Of a DNA stretch of 64,000 bases, positions 1 through 13,857 are shown one piece after another. The stretch lies in the NCBI RefSeq assembly GCF_014905175.1, contig NC_057790.1, forward strand, positions 1,550,001-1,614,000, in the 5' to 3' direction. The notes beneath the pieces were generated by a model. It saw only the letters and a program-made list of their open reading frames with translations, made no database searches and was not told where the DNA came from. Position numbers and translations under genes: made by a program. The stretch comes from Aphidius gifuensis. Taxonomy: Eukaryota; Arthropoda; Insecta; Hymenoptera; Braconidae. The stretch's first letter is position 1. The number at the start of each line of letters is the position of its first letter.

Positions 1-1190
1 CAATTAAAATATTTTAATTTATAAATTAATTAATCATTTTGATAATTTAACAGGTCGTCTGTTTGCTGTGATATTTGTTAATCATTCCACGTAATTAGAC
101 TTTGTCCTTTTATAATATAAAATAATATTATATTCATTTTTAAAATTCCTCATTTATTCCATTATTTTATGAGGACATTACAATAAAAATTACGTCACCA
201 GAATCAATGGTGCAGTATGATGTCAGTGGCCATCAAGACCTAGAATAACTAAAGATAACATATTTTTTTTTTTTATATATAAATACACCTATTTAAACCT
301 AATTTTTATATCAAATCAATAATTTTTCCACAAATTAAATAACAATATATGTATCATGATAAACAGCCAATGAAATTAATTTTACATTTGAAAGATAATA
401 ATTTATTTATTTCAATATTGTTGCATATTTAATCATTAAATTACTGTCATTTTTATTTCGAAATTCATAATTCAATTTTTAATGTTTTTTTGTTTATATT
501 ACTAATATACAAAAAATATGTCTGTCCCTATGAAAAATAAACACACGCAAGTTTACAGCATTAAAAATTCAAATATTATTTTCTATTAATAATCGAAATA
601 AAAAAAAAAATCAATCATTTCATTTTACCAAATTAAAATAGAAATAGAAATATTTTAAAGTAAAAAAATCAGCTTATCCACTATTATTATTATTTAATTT
701 TTTCGCAGAAAGCCTTCAACCGTTATCAAGATGCAGATAAACGAAAAAATAAAACAAAAATTAAAAGGAAGTAAAAATAAAATTAATATATCATTTCAGC
801 TGTTTTATTTCGACATAAATATTTTATCAATTTTTTTCTTCAAAATTTAGTCTTGTCTAGGCGCTCTTATTTGTTTTATTATTTTTATTATTTTTCTAAA
901 TGATAAACAAGGAAGCAAATAGTAAATAAAGTCTGTTTTTGTGTCGAAAAAAAAAAAAAAAAAAGCCGGTCGACCATCCGACCATCGACACGTACTGCGT
1001 TACCAGATCCCAATACCAGGAAAAACACAAGAACCCCGGCGGGCATATACGTTTTACGTTTGTAAATTTAAAAAGAAAAAAAAAAAAAGAAAACATTTGA
1101 AGACGATACAACACACATACAATACAAACATATTACGCATCACTCCATAGGCACACACCAAACCGTTTTTCCAACGTCTTTTTTTTTTTT
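1..1190. other. AT-rich stretch without a recognisable gene
   Basis: No convincing coding region is seen. The open frames here come from poly-T/poly-A runs that translate to Phe- or Lys-rich strings. A GC-richer island at about 964-1052 stands out from the surrounding AT-rich DNA. It could be promoter or untranslated exon sequence, but nothing in it identifies a product. Confidence 0.5.
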
Positions 1191-1452
1191 TTATTTTATT
1201 CTCGTCGTTTCTTTTTTTTTCATTTGTGATTCGCTCTGTCTGCGTCTTTCTTGTGCTGTCTTTTTGTCGTTCTCTGTCATTTGTATTCAATCGTATTCGC
1301 CGCCACCGCGTCCAGGACTCAGATCGCGCACCCACAGAAGGGATCAGTTCATCGTCAACCTTCGAAGCTTAAACATTGCTCAACAAGCACTCGTAAATTT
1401 ATCATCACACAAATTATTTTTGTTAGAAGAAGAAAACAAGATAAACTAAAAT
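1191..1452 (+). promoter_or_regulatory. Probable non-coding first exon of the four-pass membrane protein gene
   Basis: This is a GC-richer, CpG-containing stretch ending in a strong splice donor (GTAAGT at 1453). The next acceptor in front of a coding exon is at about 2924, seven bases upstream of the ATG at 2931. Splicing 1452 to 2925 would give a 5' leader reaching the ATG with no upstream start in the joined part. The 5' limit is not defined by sequence. The 1.47-kb intron that follows holds a second CpG-rich patch at about 1946-1998. Transcript data would settle it. Confidence 0.45.
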
Positions 1453-2930
1453 GTAAGTAACGACGCTATCTCTAAATATCTCTACCTGTTGCATTTTTAT
1501 TTCATATTTTATTATTTAATATTATTCAAACAAAATGTTTTATAATAAATTCAAATTTTAAAATTTATTTTTATTTAATTTTAATTTTGGGCGATGTATA
1601 ATTGTTTTAGTACACACCCTAATATATCAAATAAAAATACTAATAAATTCATTAAATTCCTGCTTAATTATTAATTAATATAATTGATATTTTAAATTGA
1701 AAAAATTAATTTTTATTTTTGTTTATTTATTTTACAAAACGGGGAATTTTATTTTTCATTTTTTTTTTTTTTTTTTTTTATCTTCATTTATTTTTTTTTC
1801 GTTTATGGCTTTGATGATTAGATTTGGATGTAAATTACATTATGAGATTATAATTTTTATTTAGCTTATTTTTAAAATTGTAATTTTTTAATTGTGGGTG
1901 TATTTTTTGTTTAATATTTGAGATAATAACAATTTAAATGTGAAATTGCGACGCGGACGCCGAGACCGAAGCGTCGAGAACATAATATCCGCGTCAGTTT
2001 AAAATAACAAAAATTTTTATTTTTAAATCGACAAATAATTATCAATATATAATGAATTTTTAATTAACATTAATTATGATTGGTTAAATTTTATATTGCC
2101 ATTTTTTAATTGTCATTTTATTGCGCTTTTAAATTTATTTTTCAAATTAAATTTGCAAAAACAACGACGTAGGAAAAAGGGCGCGGGTAAAGAACAAGAG
2201 AATGAGAAAATAAATAATAATAATAATATTCTTTCACAAAAGGATAACGTAAATAATAATTTCTCCACTACGCACTTATCGGTTCATCGCGTGTTTCCTT
2301 TTTTACATTTAAAATTAAAAGAAAAAAAAAAAAAAAAAATTATTTAGACCTTTCATTTGTATGTCACCCTTAAATTTGTCAATGTTTTTTATTGATTAGA
2401 GATAATTTATTATTCTCAAATGTTAAAGCAAACACCGCCCAATAATAATTTAATATTCAGGCCATAAAATTATATCAATAAGTACAAAATAATGCTGTTA
2501 ATATGAGTCACGTCCGGATTTATTTTATTGTCTTTATGATTTTTTTTTTTTTTTTTGTGTTATTCCATTTGGTACCATCATGATCATCACCATCATCACC
2601 ACCAATGCAATTGTTATTGACTTTGTGTTCCACTGACCCACCTAATTTCTTTTTTCATTTTATTTATATATTTTTTTCTTTCATCTGCAACAGATGGCCT
2701 TTGGAATTCTTGCTCGCAACAAGTTTTCACATAATTTTATTTTCTCCTATTTAATTATCTAAATATTTTACTATTATCATCAATGAGACAACATTTAAAA
2801 TTGAAAAAAAAAAAATATAAATTCAAGTTAAACGACATATCTTTTTGTTAATTTAATTTATAAATTGTTTATTTAATTAATTGTAATTATTTTTATTAAT
2901 ACAATTTTTGTTTTTATTTTTCAGATCAAA

Positions 2931-4131
2931 ATGGCATCTTTCACAAGAACATCAATGATCAAGTTGATCGAATTGGTAAGTTTTTATATAGAAATTATTC
3001 AAATCGAGGTCTTGTGCTATAAGCATGAATAAACGTGGCCACGTAAATTTTTCATACCAAGTATATAAAAAAAAAAAAAAATAATATATATACGTTTACA
3101 AGTAGGTCGGATATTCATATTACATTGTCCATCAATACATGTGTGTGTTTAACATATTCATTTGCCTAAAGAAATTGTGATAATGATTTTTTATAATACC
3201 TGAATATATTATCAGTTGAAAATTAAATTCTAAATAATTTTAACATCAAACTCTCAACCATTTTACATTTATTTTTTAATTCAAAAAATAAAAATATCCA
3301 TCATTCGAAACTATGACCAAGAAATTATTGATTAATATTCATTTTCCTTCAACTTTTATTTCATTTTGTCATTATAATGTGAATATTTCATCATGCCAAT
3401 TAATAGGCCAATAAAAATTGTACTTAATTTAAACAAAAAAAAAAAAAATTAGAACAGTAAATTATTTAAAATATTTTTCTAAAAAGAAAAATATATTTTT
3501 TGATTGATTTTATTATTGAGAATGACTCTGTGCGTGTTGTGATTCATTGCCACTCCTACATTTATTTTTTATCATGACATTACGATGTTGTTATTTTTAT
3601 CATCTTAATTAATGACTCGTTGTGATTTTTTAATTTGCTTGATTATTGTTCATGAACTTGGCCATGTGTATGATAATAATCTATGATATCTTTTTGTTTA
3701 TTTACAGATATTGGCTGTGATCCTTCTTGTTTTGTTGTACAGCTCAAAATACATTGATGGAGGTGCATTCAAAGAGGTCATCTCAACTGGTACAACATTT
3801 GGATATGTTGTCATCTTGGTTGGTGTTACAGCTGGTGCATTGATGGGAACACCAGTTAATCGCAGAGTGGTATGTTTAAATTAATTATTAATCATTATTA
3901 ATAATAATAATAATTTTCTATTTATTAATTCAATTTGTTTTGTGTTAATTACAGGACTTGTTCTTCAGTCTTATTGGTGTTGTTCTCTTCATGTTCACTG
4001 CTTTTGTCACCTTCTTTCACTATCAAGGACAAGAAAGCGGCATGGCTGGTGTCTCAAGAGGTATCTTATCTGGAATTCAAGGACTCATCCTTATTGCTGA
4101 TGCATTCTTGACTTTCCGTGGAGAATCATAA
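2931..4131 (+). CDS. Small four-pass membrane protein, MARVEL-like
   Basis: Three coding exons (2931-2975, 3708-3869, 3955-4131) with GT-AG junctions give 127 residues in frame. There are four hydrophobic segments, at about residues 10-27, 42-60, 70-92 and 105-122, with short polar loops. No signal peptide precedes TM1. The size and four-helix layout resemble MARVEL-type or small epithelial four-pass proteins such as insect septate-junction components. I cannot assign it to a named gene. The start is the only ATG in exon 1 and follows an acceptor directly. AATAAA signals at 4625-4638 probably end the transcript. The splice model is solid; the function is inferred from topology only. Confidence 0.8.
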
Positions 4132-5110
4132 ATTATTATTTAATAATTTAAAAAAACAAAACACACCAACTTCATCGTGTGTGCATTTATCTTAATATCC
4201 TTATTTCTTTATTATTATTTTTTTCTTCCTTTTTTTTATTTTTTCAAGTTAAAAAATACTATTACTTTTCAATTATTATTATTAATTATAATAATTACCC
4301 TTTTTGTTTTATCAATATATGTAATATCGATGTTTCATTATGTTTAGCTTTAAGTACAAACAAAAAAAAAAAAAAGATTATCTATTCTATCACAGCATTG
4401 TAATCGTAATATTTTTCTACATCACAAGATACAAAGAATACTAAAAAATAATTGTCTATTGTTGTCATAAACATTCACATTAACACGTACAAATATTTAA
4501 AAAAAAAAAAAAAATCATTAATATTCATTATATTTAGGAAAAAAAAAAAAAAAAAAACGGCTAATAACCTAAGTGTTTCTTCATTTTGATATGTGTAGAA
4601 ATATTGTAACAACATAGTTAATTAAATAAATAATAAATCTTGTGAAAAAAAAAAATTTATAATGTTTTTTTATTAACAATAATATAGTATTATTTTAAAA
4701 TAGCCATCTAGTGTACCGCCACGAAAGAATCCATCAAAATGGCGGGATGTCTCTCCTGATCTCTCCCCTCTTTGGCCTCTTTGATAATTATCGAAATGTT
4801 GCTTTTTTTTTTCCATGTTGTCGACCAAATCGAGATACGACAGATGGTTAATACAGTCGAAAGTATCGAATACTTGAAAACCTCACAATCGAAATAATAA
4901 TAAAAAAAAGTAATAATAATTTCGCTGCTGTTGTGTGTGTTGCTGTGTTGATTTGCGTTGGTGTGTCGAGAGAGCCGCGGCTCATCGCGGGTGCTATCTT
5001 AATTTTCTAAAATTTTTATAATTTAATAAAATATCATTTATTGTGTTTATAAATAATAATAGTTTAAAGTGCCGAATGCTCGGATATTGTTCGTTAAATG
5101 TTTGTGAATA
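4132..5110. promoter_or_regulatory. 3' UTR of the four-pass gene and promoter/5' UTR of Smurf
   Basis: From 4132 to about 4645 the sequence is AT-rich 3' UTR with AATAAA signals at 4625 and 4633. From about 4700 base composition rises. An AAAATGGCGG motif, typical of YY1-like promoter elements, occurs at 4736-4745, followed by a GT-rich 5' leader up to the Smurf ATG at 5111. No additional gene is seen. Confidence 0.5.
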
Positions 5111-8100
5111 ATGTCGAATCCTGGTGTCAGCAGGAGAAACGGGGCGATCAAGATACGCCTGACGAGTAAGTCAACATTAAAATACAACAAAAAATAATTG
5201 ACCAGCTAATAATTTATTTATTTAAATAATAATAATAACATTATTCATATAATTAAAAGTATATTAACGTATCACCAGCTGTTGAATAATCAATTAATAA
5301 TAAATATAGTAAAAAAATATAAAAATGGGGGACAGGAAATTGATGAGTGACTGGTCGAGACATTAATTAATTAAGTCACAATGAATAAAGCCCCCCTCTT
5401 AATGCTACTGTGAAAGTTATCGCCCTAGAATAAAGCTAATAAATAAATAAATTTAAAAATAATAATATTATTTTAAACAAACGTAACAAAATAAAAAAAA
5501 AACACTTGAATCTACAAATGAAAAGAATTGATTGAAAAAAAAAAAAATATAATGCTCTAAATTGTTGCAACAAAATGATACTGATTTAAAAAAAAAAAAA
5601 AATTACTTTATACTGACCATGACAATTAATTTTCATTCAACGCCAATATGGCAGATTAAATATTGTTGATCTACAATTGACAATAATAAATGATAATAAA
5701 CGTCATCCCCTAAGTAACACACAAAATAGTCGACGTTGTTGAACATTATTAAATATTCATCATTCATATTGAGGCAGAATGGAATGTTGAGTTAATTCTT
5801 GTCATAGTCAACAATCAAGTCTATATATTTATTATATTTTTTATGTTTTTTATGTACATGATGATGCTCATGATGTTGTTGATGATAATTGAAAATTTCA
5901 CTTGGCTAGACTGTTTATTTTCACCATTTTATTTATGTTTTATTGGCATTTTTTTTTTTTTGTAAATTTATATTTTATTCTTGTTGGTTATGAAGCACCA
6001 AACATGAAATAAAAATAAAAAAAATACCCACTGTGTGTTTAATCACACTGGGAGGCTGTTTAATTGCTACAGAGAAATTTATATAGATTTTTTTTTTTTT
6101 TCCAAGACTAATTTTGTTCAATTTAAAACACAAGAAAGACAAATAATTTCATCATGAGATCATTCATTGGAACAATTTGGTTTTTTTTATTTATTTAAGA
6201 AATTTAGGCTACCAGTTGACACATTAATTTTTATGACAGTTTACATTGAAAAATAAATTTCAAGTTTTTAATTTTTTCATGTATTTTTATAATTATTTAT
6301 GTACTTTTTATTTTCAATGACATCAAAGTGTACATATCCTTGATTACACATGATAATTATGTCAATGATACAATAAAGAAATTACTAATAATAATTTTTT
6401 AAATTTATTTACAGTTCTCTGTGCCCGCAATTTAGCAAGAAGAGATTTATTTCGTAAGTTTTACTATTATTCATTCAAGTAATATTGATATTAGTAATAT
6501 TTATTTATTGATAATGATATTTTTTTTTTTTTTGTAGGACTCCCTGATCCATTTGCCAAGGTTATTGTCGATGGTTCGGGACAGTGTCATAGTACTGAAA
6601 CTTGTAAAGCGACACTCGACCCCAAGTGGAATCAGCATTATGATTTGTAAGTAAACAAATATTTTTTTATAAATAAATATTATTATTAATCTTATCTTTT
6701 CATTATTTATATTCTTTCTTCTTTGTTGGTTTTGTCTTGACAAAGTAACACAATGTCATTTTATTTTATTTTTTGTGTCGAGTAGATATATTGGTAAAAA
6801 TGATGGAATTACCATATCAGTCTGGAATCACAGAAAAATACATAAAAAACAAGGAGGTGGTTTTTTAGGATGTGTTAAAATACAATCAAGTACAATACAA
6901 AGACTCAAAGATACTGGATGTAAGTATTTTTTGTTTATTAAAATGTTTTTTTTTTTTTTTTTATTATTTATGCAAGTTTTTGTTTTATAAAAAAATAACT
7001 AATTAATTTTTTTAAATGAGGTATAATAGATCAACGTTTAGAACTTTGTAAAGCACAAATAGATGATACTGATGTTATTAAAGGACAAATAGTTGTATCA
7101 TTATTATCAAGAGATGGACATAATGGTGCAGTGAGTAATACAGTTGGTCATAATGCTGTTGTTGATGTGCTTGGTGAGTTAAGTTGTCCAACTGATTTAC
7201 CAGATGGTTGGGAAGAAAGAAGAACTGAAATTGGTAGATTATATTATGTTAATCATTATACTAAAACAACACAATGGACACGTCCAAATTCAAGAAAAAA
7301 TAATGGTATAATATCAACAACACCAGAACCACCAGCATTATCATTATCTGAGCCAACATCACCAAGTAGTAGTGGTTCACCATCAGCACAAATTGAAAAT
7401 AATAATAATAATACATCATTAAATAGAAGTCAAGAATTATGGAATGGTAATATAACACCAAATAGAGTATCAAGTCGTGATAATTCTGCTCAAAATACAC
7501 CAAGAAATACACCAACTCAAAATCATCAAAGTAATAAAAATACACCACCACCACCATTACCACCACCTCCATCACCAGTTACAACATCATCATCATCAAC
7601 AACAACATCATCATCATCATCAAGTGTAAGAGAAAGAAGAGCAAGAAATTGTGATGATATTAATACAACAAATTCAACTGTTAATGGTAGAATACAAACA
7701 TCAGTACAACCACGTAGACCAAGTCGTCAAAATAGAAGTAGAAATGGTGGTAGTGAAAGGAGAAATGAATCACAACCACTTGATCTTCCACGTGGTTATG
7801 GTACGTTAATTTTTATTTAATATTCAATAATTTTATTTTATTATGTTGTCTCTAATAATGTCTAATTAAATTTCCACAACAATGAATTATTAATAATTTA
7901 AAAGAAAAAAAAAGAAAGTATAAATATTTGTCACGCTTTGATTTTGTATATTTATTATTTAATATAATTTTTTTTTTAGAAATGCGACAAACACAACAGG
8001 GACAAGTTTATTTTTTTCATGTACCAAGTGGTGCATCAACATGGCATGATCCACGTATACCTCGTGATTTACCAGCAAATGAATTAGCAAATGAATTAGG

Positions 8101-9820
8101 ACCATTACCAAGTGGCTGGGAAATGCGTCAAACACCAAGTGGTAGAGTTTATTTTGTTGATCATAATAATAAAACAACACAATTTACTGATCCAAGATTA
8201 TCAACTCAAATTATAAATAATTTATTAAAACGTCAAAATAATAATGGACAACAACAACAACAACAACAACAACAAAATAATCAAATTGGTAATACAAGTA
8301 ATTCAACAACAACAAGAAATGATGATAATAATAGTGTTAATAATGAAGCACCACCACCTCTTGCACCAATATCAACAACAACATGTTCAGTTGCACCAAA
8401 TATTATTATTAATCATTCATTAAATCGTTCAATAAGTACAACAAATAATAATTTATCATTAAATGAAAATAACAATATAAATAACATTAATAATAGTAAT
8501 AATATTAATAATAATAGTACAACAATAAATCAAACAATATCTGATTTACCAAAAGAATTAATGGAAAGTGAATTATTACCAAAATATAAACGTGATCTTG
8601 TTGCAAAATTAAAATGTTTACGAGGTGAATTAAATGCATTACAACCACAAAGTGGTCATTGTCGTCTTGAGGTATCACGTAATGAAATATTTGAAGAATC
8701 ATATCGTTTAATAATGAAAATGCGTCCAAAAGATATGAGAAAACGTTTAATGGTTAAATTTCGTGGTGAAGAAGGTCTTGATTATGGTGGTGTTGCACGT
8801 GAATGGCTTTATTTATTATCACATGAAATGCTTAATCCACAATATGGTTTATTTCAATATTCACGTGATGATAATTATACATTACAAATTAATCCAGATT
8901 CTGGTATTAATCCAGAACATTTATCATATTTTCATTTTGCTGGTAGAATAATTGGTATTGCTGTATTTCATGGACATCATGTTGATGGTGGTTTTACAAT
9001 GCCATTTTATAAAATGTTATTAAATAAAAGTATAACATTAAATGATATTGAAGGTGTTGATCCAGATTTACATCGTAGTTTAACATGGATGTTAGAAAAT
9101 AGTATTGATGATGTTCTTGATTCATCATTTTCAGTTGAACATAGTTCATTTGGTGTATTACGTAATCATGAACTTAAACCTGGTGGTAAAGATATTACAG
9201 TTAATGAAGAAAATAAACTTGAATATGTTAAGTTGTATGTTAATTATCGTTTTATGAGAGGTATTGAACAACAATTTTTATCATTACAAAAAGGTTTTCA
9301 TGAATTAATACCACCACAATTATTACGTCCATTTGATGAACGTGAACTTGAACTTGTTATTGGTGGTTTAGGTAGTATTGATATAGCTGATTGGAAACTT
9401 CATACTAGATTAAAACATTGTACACCTGATACACCAGTTGTCAAATGGTTTTGGCAAATTGTCGAATCATATGGTGAAGAAATGAGAGCAAGATTATTAC
9501 AATTTGTAACTGGTAGTTCAAGGGTACCACTTCAAGGCTTTAAAGCATTACAAGGTAATGTGTCTTTTTATTTATTATTATTTATGATTTAAATAATCTT
9601 TGATAGATATTTAATTGAATTTTTTGGTCTAGGTTCAACTGGTGCTGCTGGACCACGTTTATTTACAATTCATGCAGTTGATGCACCAAGTGAAAATTTA
9701 CCAAAAGCACACACATGCTTCAATAGAATAGACATACCACAGACTTATCCGTGTTATCAAAAAATGCTTGATAAATTAACACAAGCTGTTGAAGAAACTT
9801 GTGGTTTTGCTGTTGAATAA
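5111..9820 (+). CDS. Smurf: Smurf-type HECT E3 ubiquitin ligase (C2-WW-WW-WW-HECT)
   Basis: Seven coding exons (5111-5165, 6415-6453, 6538-6646, 6786-6919, 7030-7800, 7980-9554, 9633-9820) join in frame to 956 residues. Residues 1-130 are a C2 domain for membrane phospholipid binding. WW1 lies near 167-200, WW2 near 364-398 (Tyr replaces its first Trp, as in other Smurfs) and WW3 near 408-442. A HECT domain fills about 596-956. The catalytic Cys is in a THTCFNRID motif (TGC 9716-9718, about residue 923), and the C-terminus CGFAVE is Smurf-typical. WW domains of the family bind PPxY motifs; Smurf restrains BMP/Dpp signalling by ubiquitinating Mad-type Smads. The linkers carry Asn, Ser, Pro and Gln homopolymers (polyQ near 8252-8273). 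The start fits the family, with basic residues before the first C2 strand. Confidence 0.95.
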
Positions 9821-12419
9821 TCTCGTAAGTATTTTACGAATTTTTATCTTGATGATTATTTATTATTTAGCTAGACATTTGTATTTAATTTAAATATCTT
9901 TTTCATTTATTTAGAGTCTGTTATTGGCCTGAGATGTCATCATTTATTAACACAAAATAAAATATGGAAAAATTGAGTTGAACGAGTGGCGTTATTAATA
10001 TTGTCACAGTCAATTAATAATCATATCATTGATCTGATAGTGAATAAAAATATATATCATTTAGAAAATGATAAAAATATTTGTCAGCTATTGTCAAATA
10101 TTTTTAATTATTTAAACATATTTTACAATCATGAGGTAGATATTGAAAATCTATTATTTGACTGATTGAAAAATCCATATCAACGTGTGATTTGTTTTAT
10201 CTAGATGAATTTGTGAAAATAATAATAATTAAAACAATAAGAGACATAAAAAATGACCTTCAAAAGTTCAGTGATGTTATTTATTGGTAGGAAAAAATAA
10301 TTATAATAAGTGATTTATCAAATTATATCTCTCAATCGATAACAACTTCTGCAATGAAGTTTTTTTTTTTTTTTGTTTTTTATAAGAGCATGTACATAAT
10401 TAAGCTCGTTAAATATTTAAAATATTAAAACCGAATATTATCAATGGTTAAATAAAATATGTGAATAAACGATAATAATATTAAATTAATTAGGCAAAAA
10501 AAAAAGAAAAATTTAGAAAAAGAAATATGTTAAAAAAAATGTTTAGGAAAAAATTATCAAGTCAAAATTTGACGTAAAAAAAAAAAAGATATATATTTAA
10601 AAAAAATATATAACACGTACTTTTAATTGAAAAAAAATTAATCTATTTAGAAATTTTAATTGTGAAGAAATCGGGTAGAGGTATAGACTCAATCGAAATT
10701 ATTAAATAGAAAACTTGAGAGTCTTTTGTGCCTTAATGCCGATATACACACAAAAAAAAAAAAAACATGATAAATTTCAATCACAATGTTCATATCATTT
10801 TGGCAATCAACAATCATATCTAAATAATTATTATCAATCACTAACTATTGTTTATTTGATACATCAATTATTTATTAATATTATCAACAAAAAAAAATTA
10901 TATATAGCGTTGTAGTTGGTCCTCTTGTACGACTAATTATTTTATTGTATTTTTTATCTTCTTTCAATTTCGATGACCTGTACGACTGGAAGTGTCCGAC
11001 TGTCAAGAGTGCCTTTAAGAAAATTTAAAAAAAAAAATAAAACCTATTGTTAATGATAATAATAATAACTATTACAAAATCATGTTAAAAAAATTACAAG
11101 AAAAAGCATTCATTTGATAATTAATTGAGTATAAAAATGACGAAAAAATAAAAAATTTATTTAAAAAAAAACCAAAAAGAAAATAAGCAACAACAAAAAA
11201 TGTTAATTATATTTGATTTTATAAGGAGAGAAACGTTCAAAAAATCTAATCATATCATGTTGTTGAATTATTAAATTATTGTTTTTTTTAATTTTTTCTT
11301 TGTCAATAATTTGACTGATGAAATTGTTTTTTCTTTCCTTTTTAAATTAGAAAATTTGTATGTATGAATGTGTGTATGTTTGTTCCTTATCCAGTGATAC
11401 ATCGTTCTAAATATTTACACACGAAATTTAATTAAAAAATAATTGTAATTACCTTAAACTTTTATCATGCTTGCAAATAGAAATATGTTTTGTTTTTTTT
11501 TTTTTTTAAATAAATTTGAAACACTAATTTATCATTTACAAAATTTATTGTTATTAATTATTATATAATTTTTAATTATAAAAATTTTCATTTTATCATT
11601 TTAATTATGACACTCTTTTTATCTAAATTAATTTTCTTTTTATTTTTTAATTGTTGCCACAATATAATTAGCTTGACAACGAAAAAAAATAATAAATAAT
11701 ATTAATATTATGTTAAAGTATAACAAAAAAATATTGTACATATCTTTTTCTCATTTCTTTTTGTATTTTGGATGAAATGTATATTTTAATAAAATATCCA
11801 AAGGTACGGAAACGTTTAAATAATATTTATTGTATTTGTTTATTTATTTCTCATGATAATTTATCATTTTAAATCAACTTTTTTGTTATCATCTACTTTG
11901 GCATGCTGATTGAGAAATATCTCGACAACTTCTTTGTTGTTTTGTTGCATTTTCAAATTTAATTTTCATTTATATTCCTTCTGGAAATTTAGCTACAAGA
12001 TAGAAATTATTAGAAAAGTTTTTATGTTTATTTTTTTTTTTAAAAAAAAGGAATAAATAAATAAAAAAATATTATTATACTGATAATATAAAACTGAATC
12101 AAACACTTATCTTCTTGTGAAAAATAATGGCATTAAAGAACGTAAATAATAATTATAGAAAAAAGTGTATTGAATTTTTCCTTTCCCGATTGATAAGTAT
12201 AAATTATTGCAACCGATTATCGATTATTTTTTTACTTTAATATTGAGTTACAAATTGTTTGAAGAATAATTACATTTAATGTCAGTTAACTGTACATAAT
12301 ATCAAAACCGGAAAACAATTTTCGTAAAAAGATAAGACAGGAAAAATTGTGCATTAATTATTGAAAATTATTACAAATAATTTATTAGTTTTCCGTGATT
12401 GATAATATATTTTTTTTTG
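9821..12419. other. Smurf 3' UTR and intergenic region
   Basis: A likely 3'-UTR intron runs from 9825 (GTAAGT, four bases after the stop) to 9914 (TTTAG). Beyond it the sequence is very AT-rich with many A-runs and several possible AATAAA signals. No protein-coding gene, RNA gene or mobile element is recognised. The last few hundred bases before 12420 resemble the upstream regions of the other CAP genes. Confidence 0.45.
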
Positions 12420-12428
12420 TATAAATAG
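12420..12428 (+). promoter_or_regulatory. TATA box of CAP gene 1
   Basis: TATAAATAG lies 98 bp upstream of the ATG at 12518. The same motif recurs ahead of CAP2, CAP3 and CAP4 at 77-87 bp, so it is likely the core promoter of the family. Confidence 0.65.
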
Positions 12429-12517
12429 TTGATATTGTAGTTAAATATTTATAGTTTTTTTCTTCTATTGTTGCATTTAATTATTGAGCTTGATTTAATC
12501 AAAAATATCAATCCAAT

Positions 12518-13583
12518 ATGACTGGTTTTTTTAGTTTGCTCGTAGTTGCTGTGAGTCTTATTGGTTTTTCTTCGGCACAAGATTGGTGCAATATAGAATC
12601 ATGTAATGGAAAACCTCAAACTATGTGTCTTTATCCTGTAAGTATTTATTTCAAAATTTCGTTTATAAAACAAATAAAAAAAAATTGACCACTTGTTTTT
12701 ACATGAATTTAAATGTGTTTTTTCAAATGTTTAGGATCCTGGAGCAGCTTCAGCTTGTGGTGAAGTTGAATCAATTGAGCTGAGTGAAGAAGAAAAACAA
12801 GAAATTGTACAGGTTCATAATGATTTTCGTGCAAAAGTTGCAAGTGGACAAGAATCACGTGGAGATGGTGGTGGACAACCTGCCGGAGATATTCCACCAC
12901 TTGTAAGTTATTTTTTTTTACATTTAAATTTATTTAAAACATTTAATAATAAATAAAAAAAAACAGCTAATATTGTATTCTTATTCTCCTTTTGTTTTGT
13001 GTTTCTTTTATATAGACTTGGGATGATTCTATAGCAGAAGTAGCACAACGATGGGCAAGTCAGTGTAGTTTCGGTCATGATCAATGTAGAAATACTGGTA
13101 AGTTGTTGAATATTCCAAATAATAGTCTTTAAAAAAATAATAAACAATATGTAATATGAAAATAATTGTAAAATGAATGTATATACAGAGACTGAACAAG
13201 CAGGCCAAAATGTTGCCAGTAAATCAGCTTCTAATGGATACATTTCAAGCATGACTGATCTCGTTACAATGTGGTATGATGAAGTCGATAAATTCAATCC
13301 ACAAGGTGTTTACAGCTATAAGTAAGATAATTTGTTTTAAAATTTATCCTCTATAATTGTTTATTTTATAATATAAATAATCTATTATATATTTTTTTCT
13401 AATTTTAGATTCAGCATGAGCACTGGTCATTATTCGCAATTAGTTTGGGGTACAACAACCAACATCGGTTGTGGTGTTGCTAAATATTTTGATGGTCAAT
13501 GGTACAACACTTATTTAGTTTGTAACTATAGCCCACCAGGAAATTATGAAGATGCACCCGTCTACAATACTAGCAACGAATAA
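12518..13583 (+). CDS. CAP-superfamily antigen 5-like secreted protein, copy 1
   Basis: Five exons (12518-12637, 12735-12902, 13016-13097, 13189-13321, 13409-13583) encode 225 residues. Residues 1-20 form a signal peptide ending FSSA, followed by the Cys-rich start DWCNI...C...TMC typical of insect antigen 5 proteins. The CAP domain has HNDFRAKVASG in exon 2, GHYSQLVWG (CAP signature 1) and LVCNYSPPGNY (signature 2) in exon 5; two His residues of the CAP cavity are present. The family is secreted: in wasps it includes the venom allergen antigen 5, and also non-venom members of unknown biochemical role. AATAAA at 13704 is the likely polyadenylation signal. Whether this copy is expressed in venom tissue cannot be seen. 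Confidence 0.92.
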
Positions 13584-13857
13584 ATTTTAATATCATTTAC
13601 GTTGAAAACAAATTTATTTTTTTATTATAATATTTGAATTGTTTTAAAAAATTATGTAATGATTTGTTTACTTGTTAAATCACATTGATAAATTTTTGAA
13701 TGTAATAAAAAACTTTGATTGGATTATTGTATGCTGAAAAATTTGAATATTATTTACTGATTTCGTGAGCCCAAAAACTGCGTCTAATGATGGATTTTCT
13801 TATAATTTGTCTGAAAAAAAAAATAAATTTTAAGAAGAACAGCCAATGTTTAACTGA
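13584..13857. other. 3' flank of CAP1
   Basis: AT-rich 3' untranslated and flanking sequence with AATAAA at 13704-13709. Nothing else is recognised. Confidence 0.4.

Noticed and set aside
896..1335. Several overlapping open frames on both strands
   Set aside because: They are made of Phe/Lys homopolymers from T/A runs, have no splice partners and no recognisable domain.
4179..4403. 74-codon plus-strand frame after the four-pass gene
   Set aside because: It lies in the 3' UTR, is rich in Phe/Ile/Tyr and Lys from AT-rich sequence, and lacks any motif.
7261..8729. Minus-strand frames opposite Smurf exons
   Set aside because: They mirror Asn/Ser/Gln-rich codons of Smurf; no independent start context or domain.
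10715..10915. 66-codon frame in the Smurf-CAP spacer
   Set aside because: Starts near an A-run, low complexity, no similarity I recognise.
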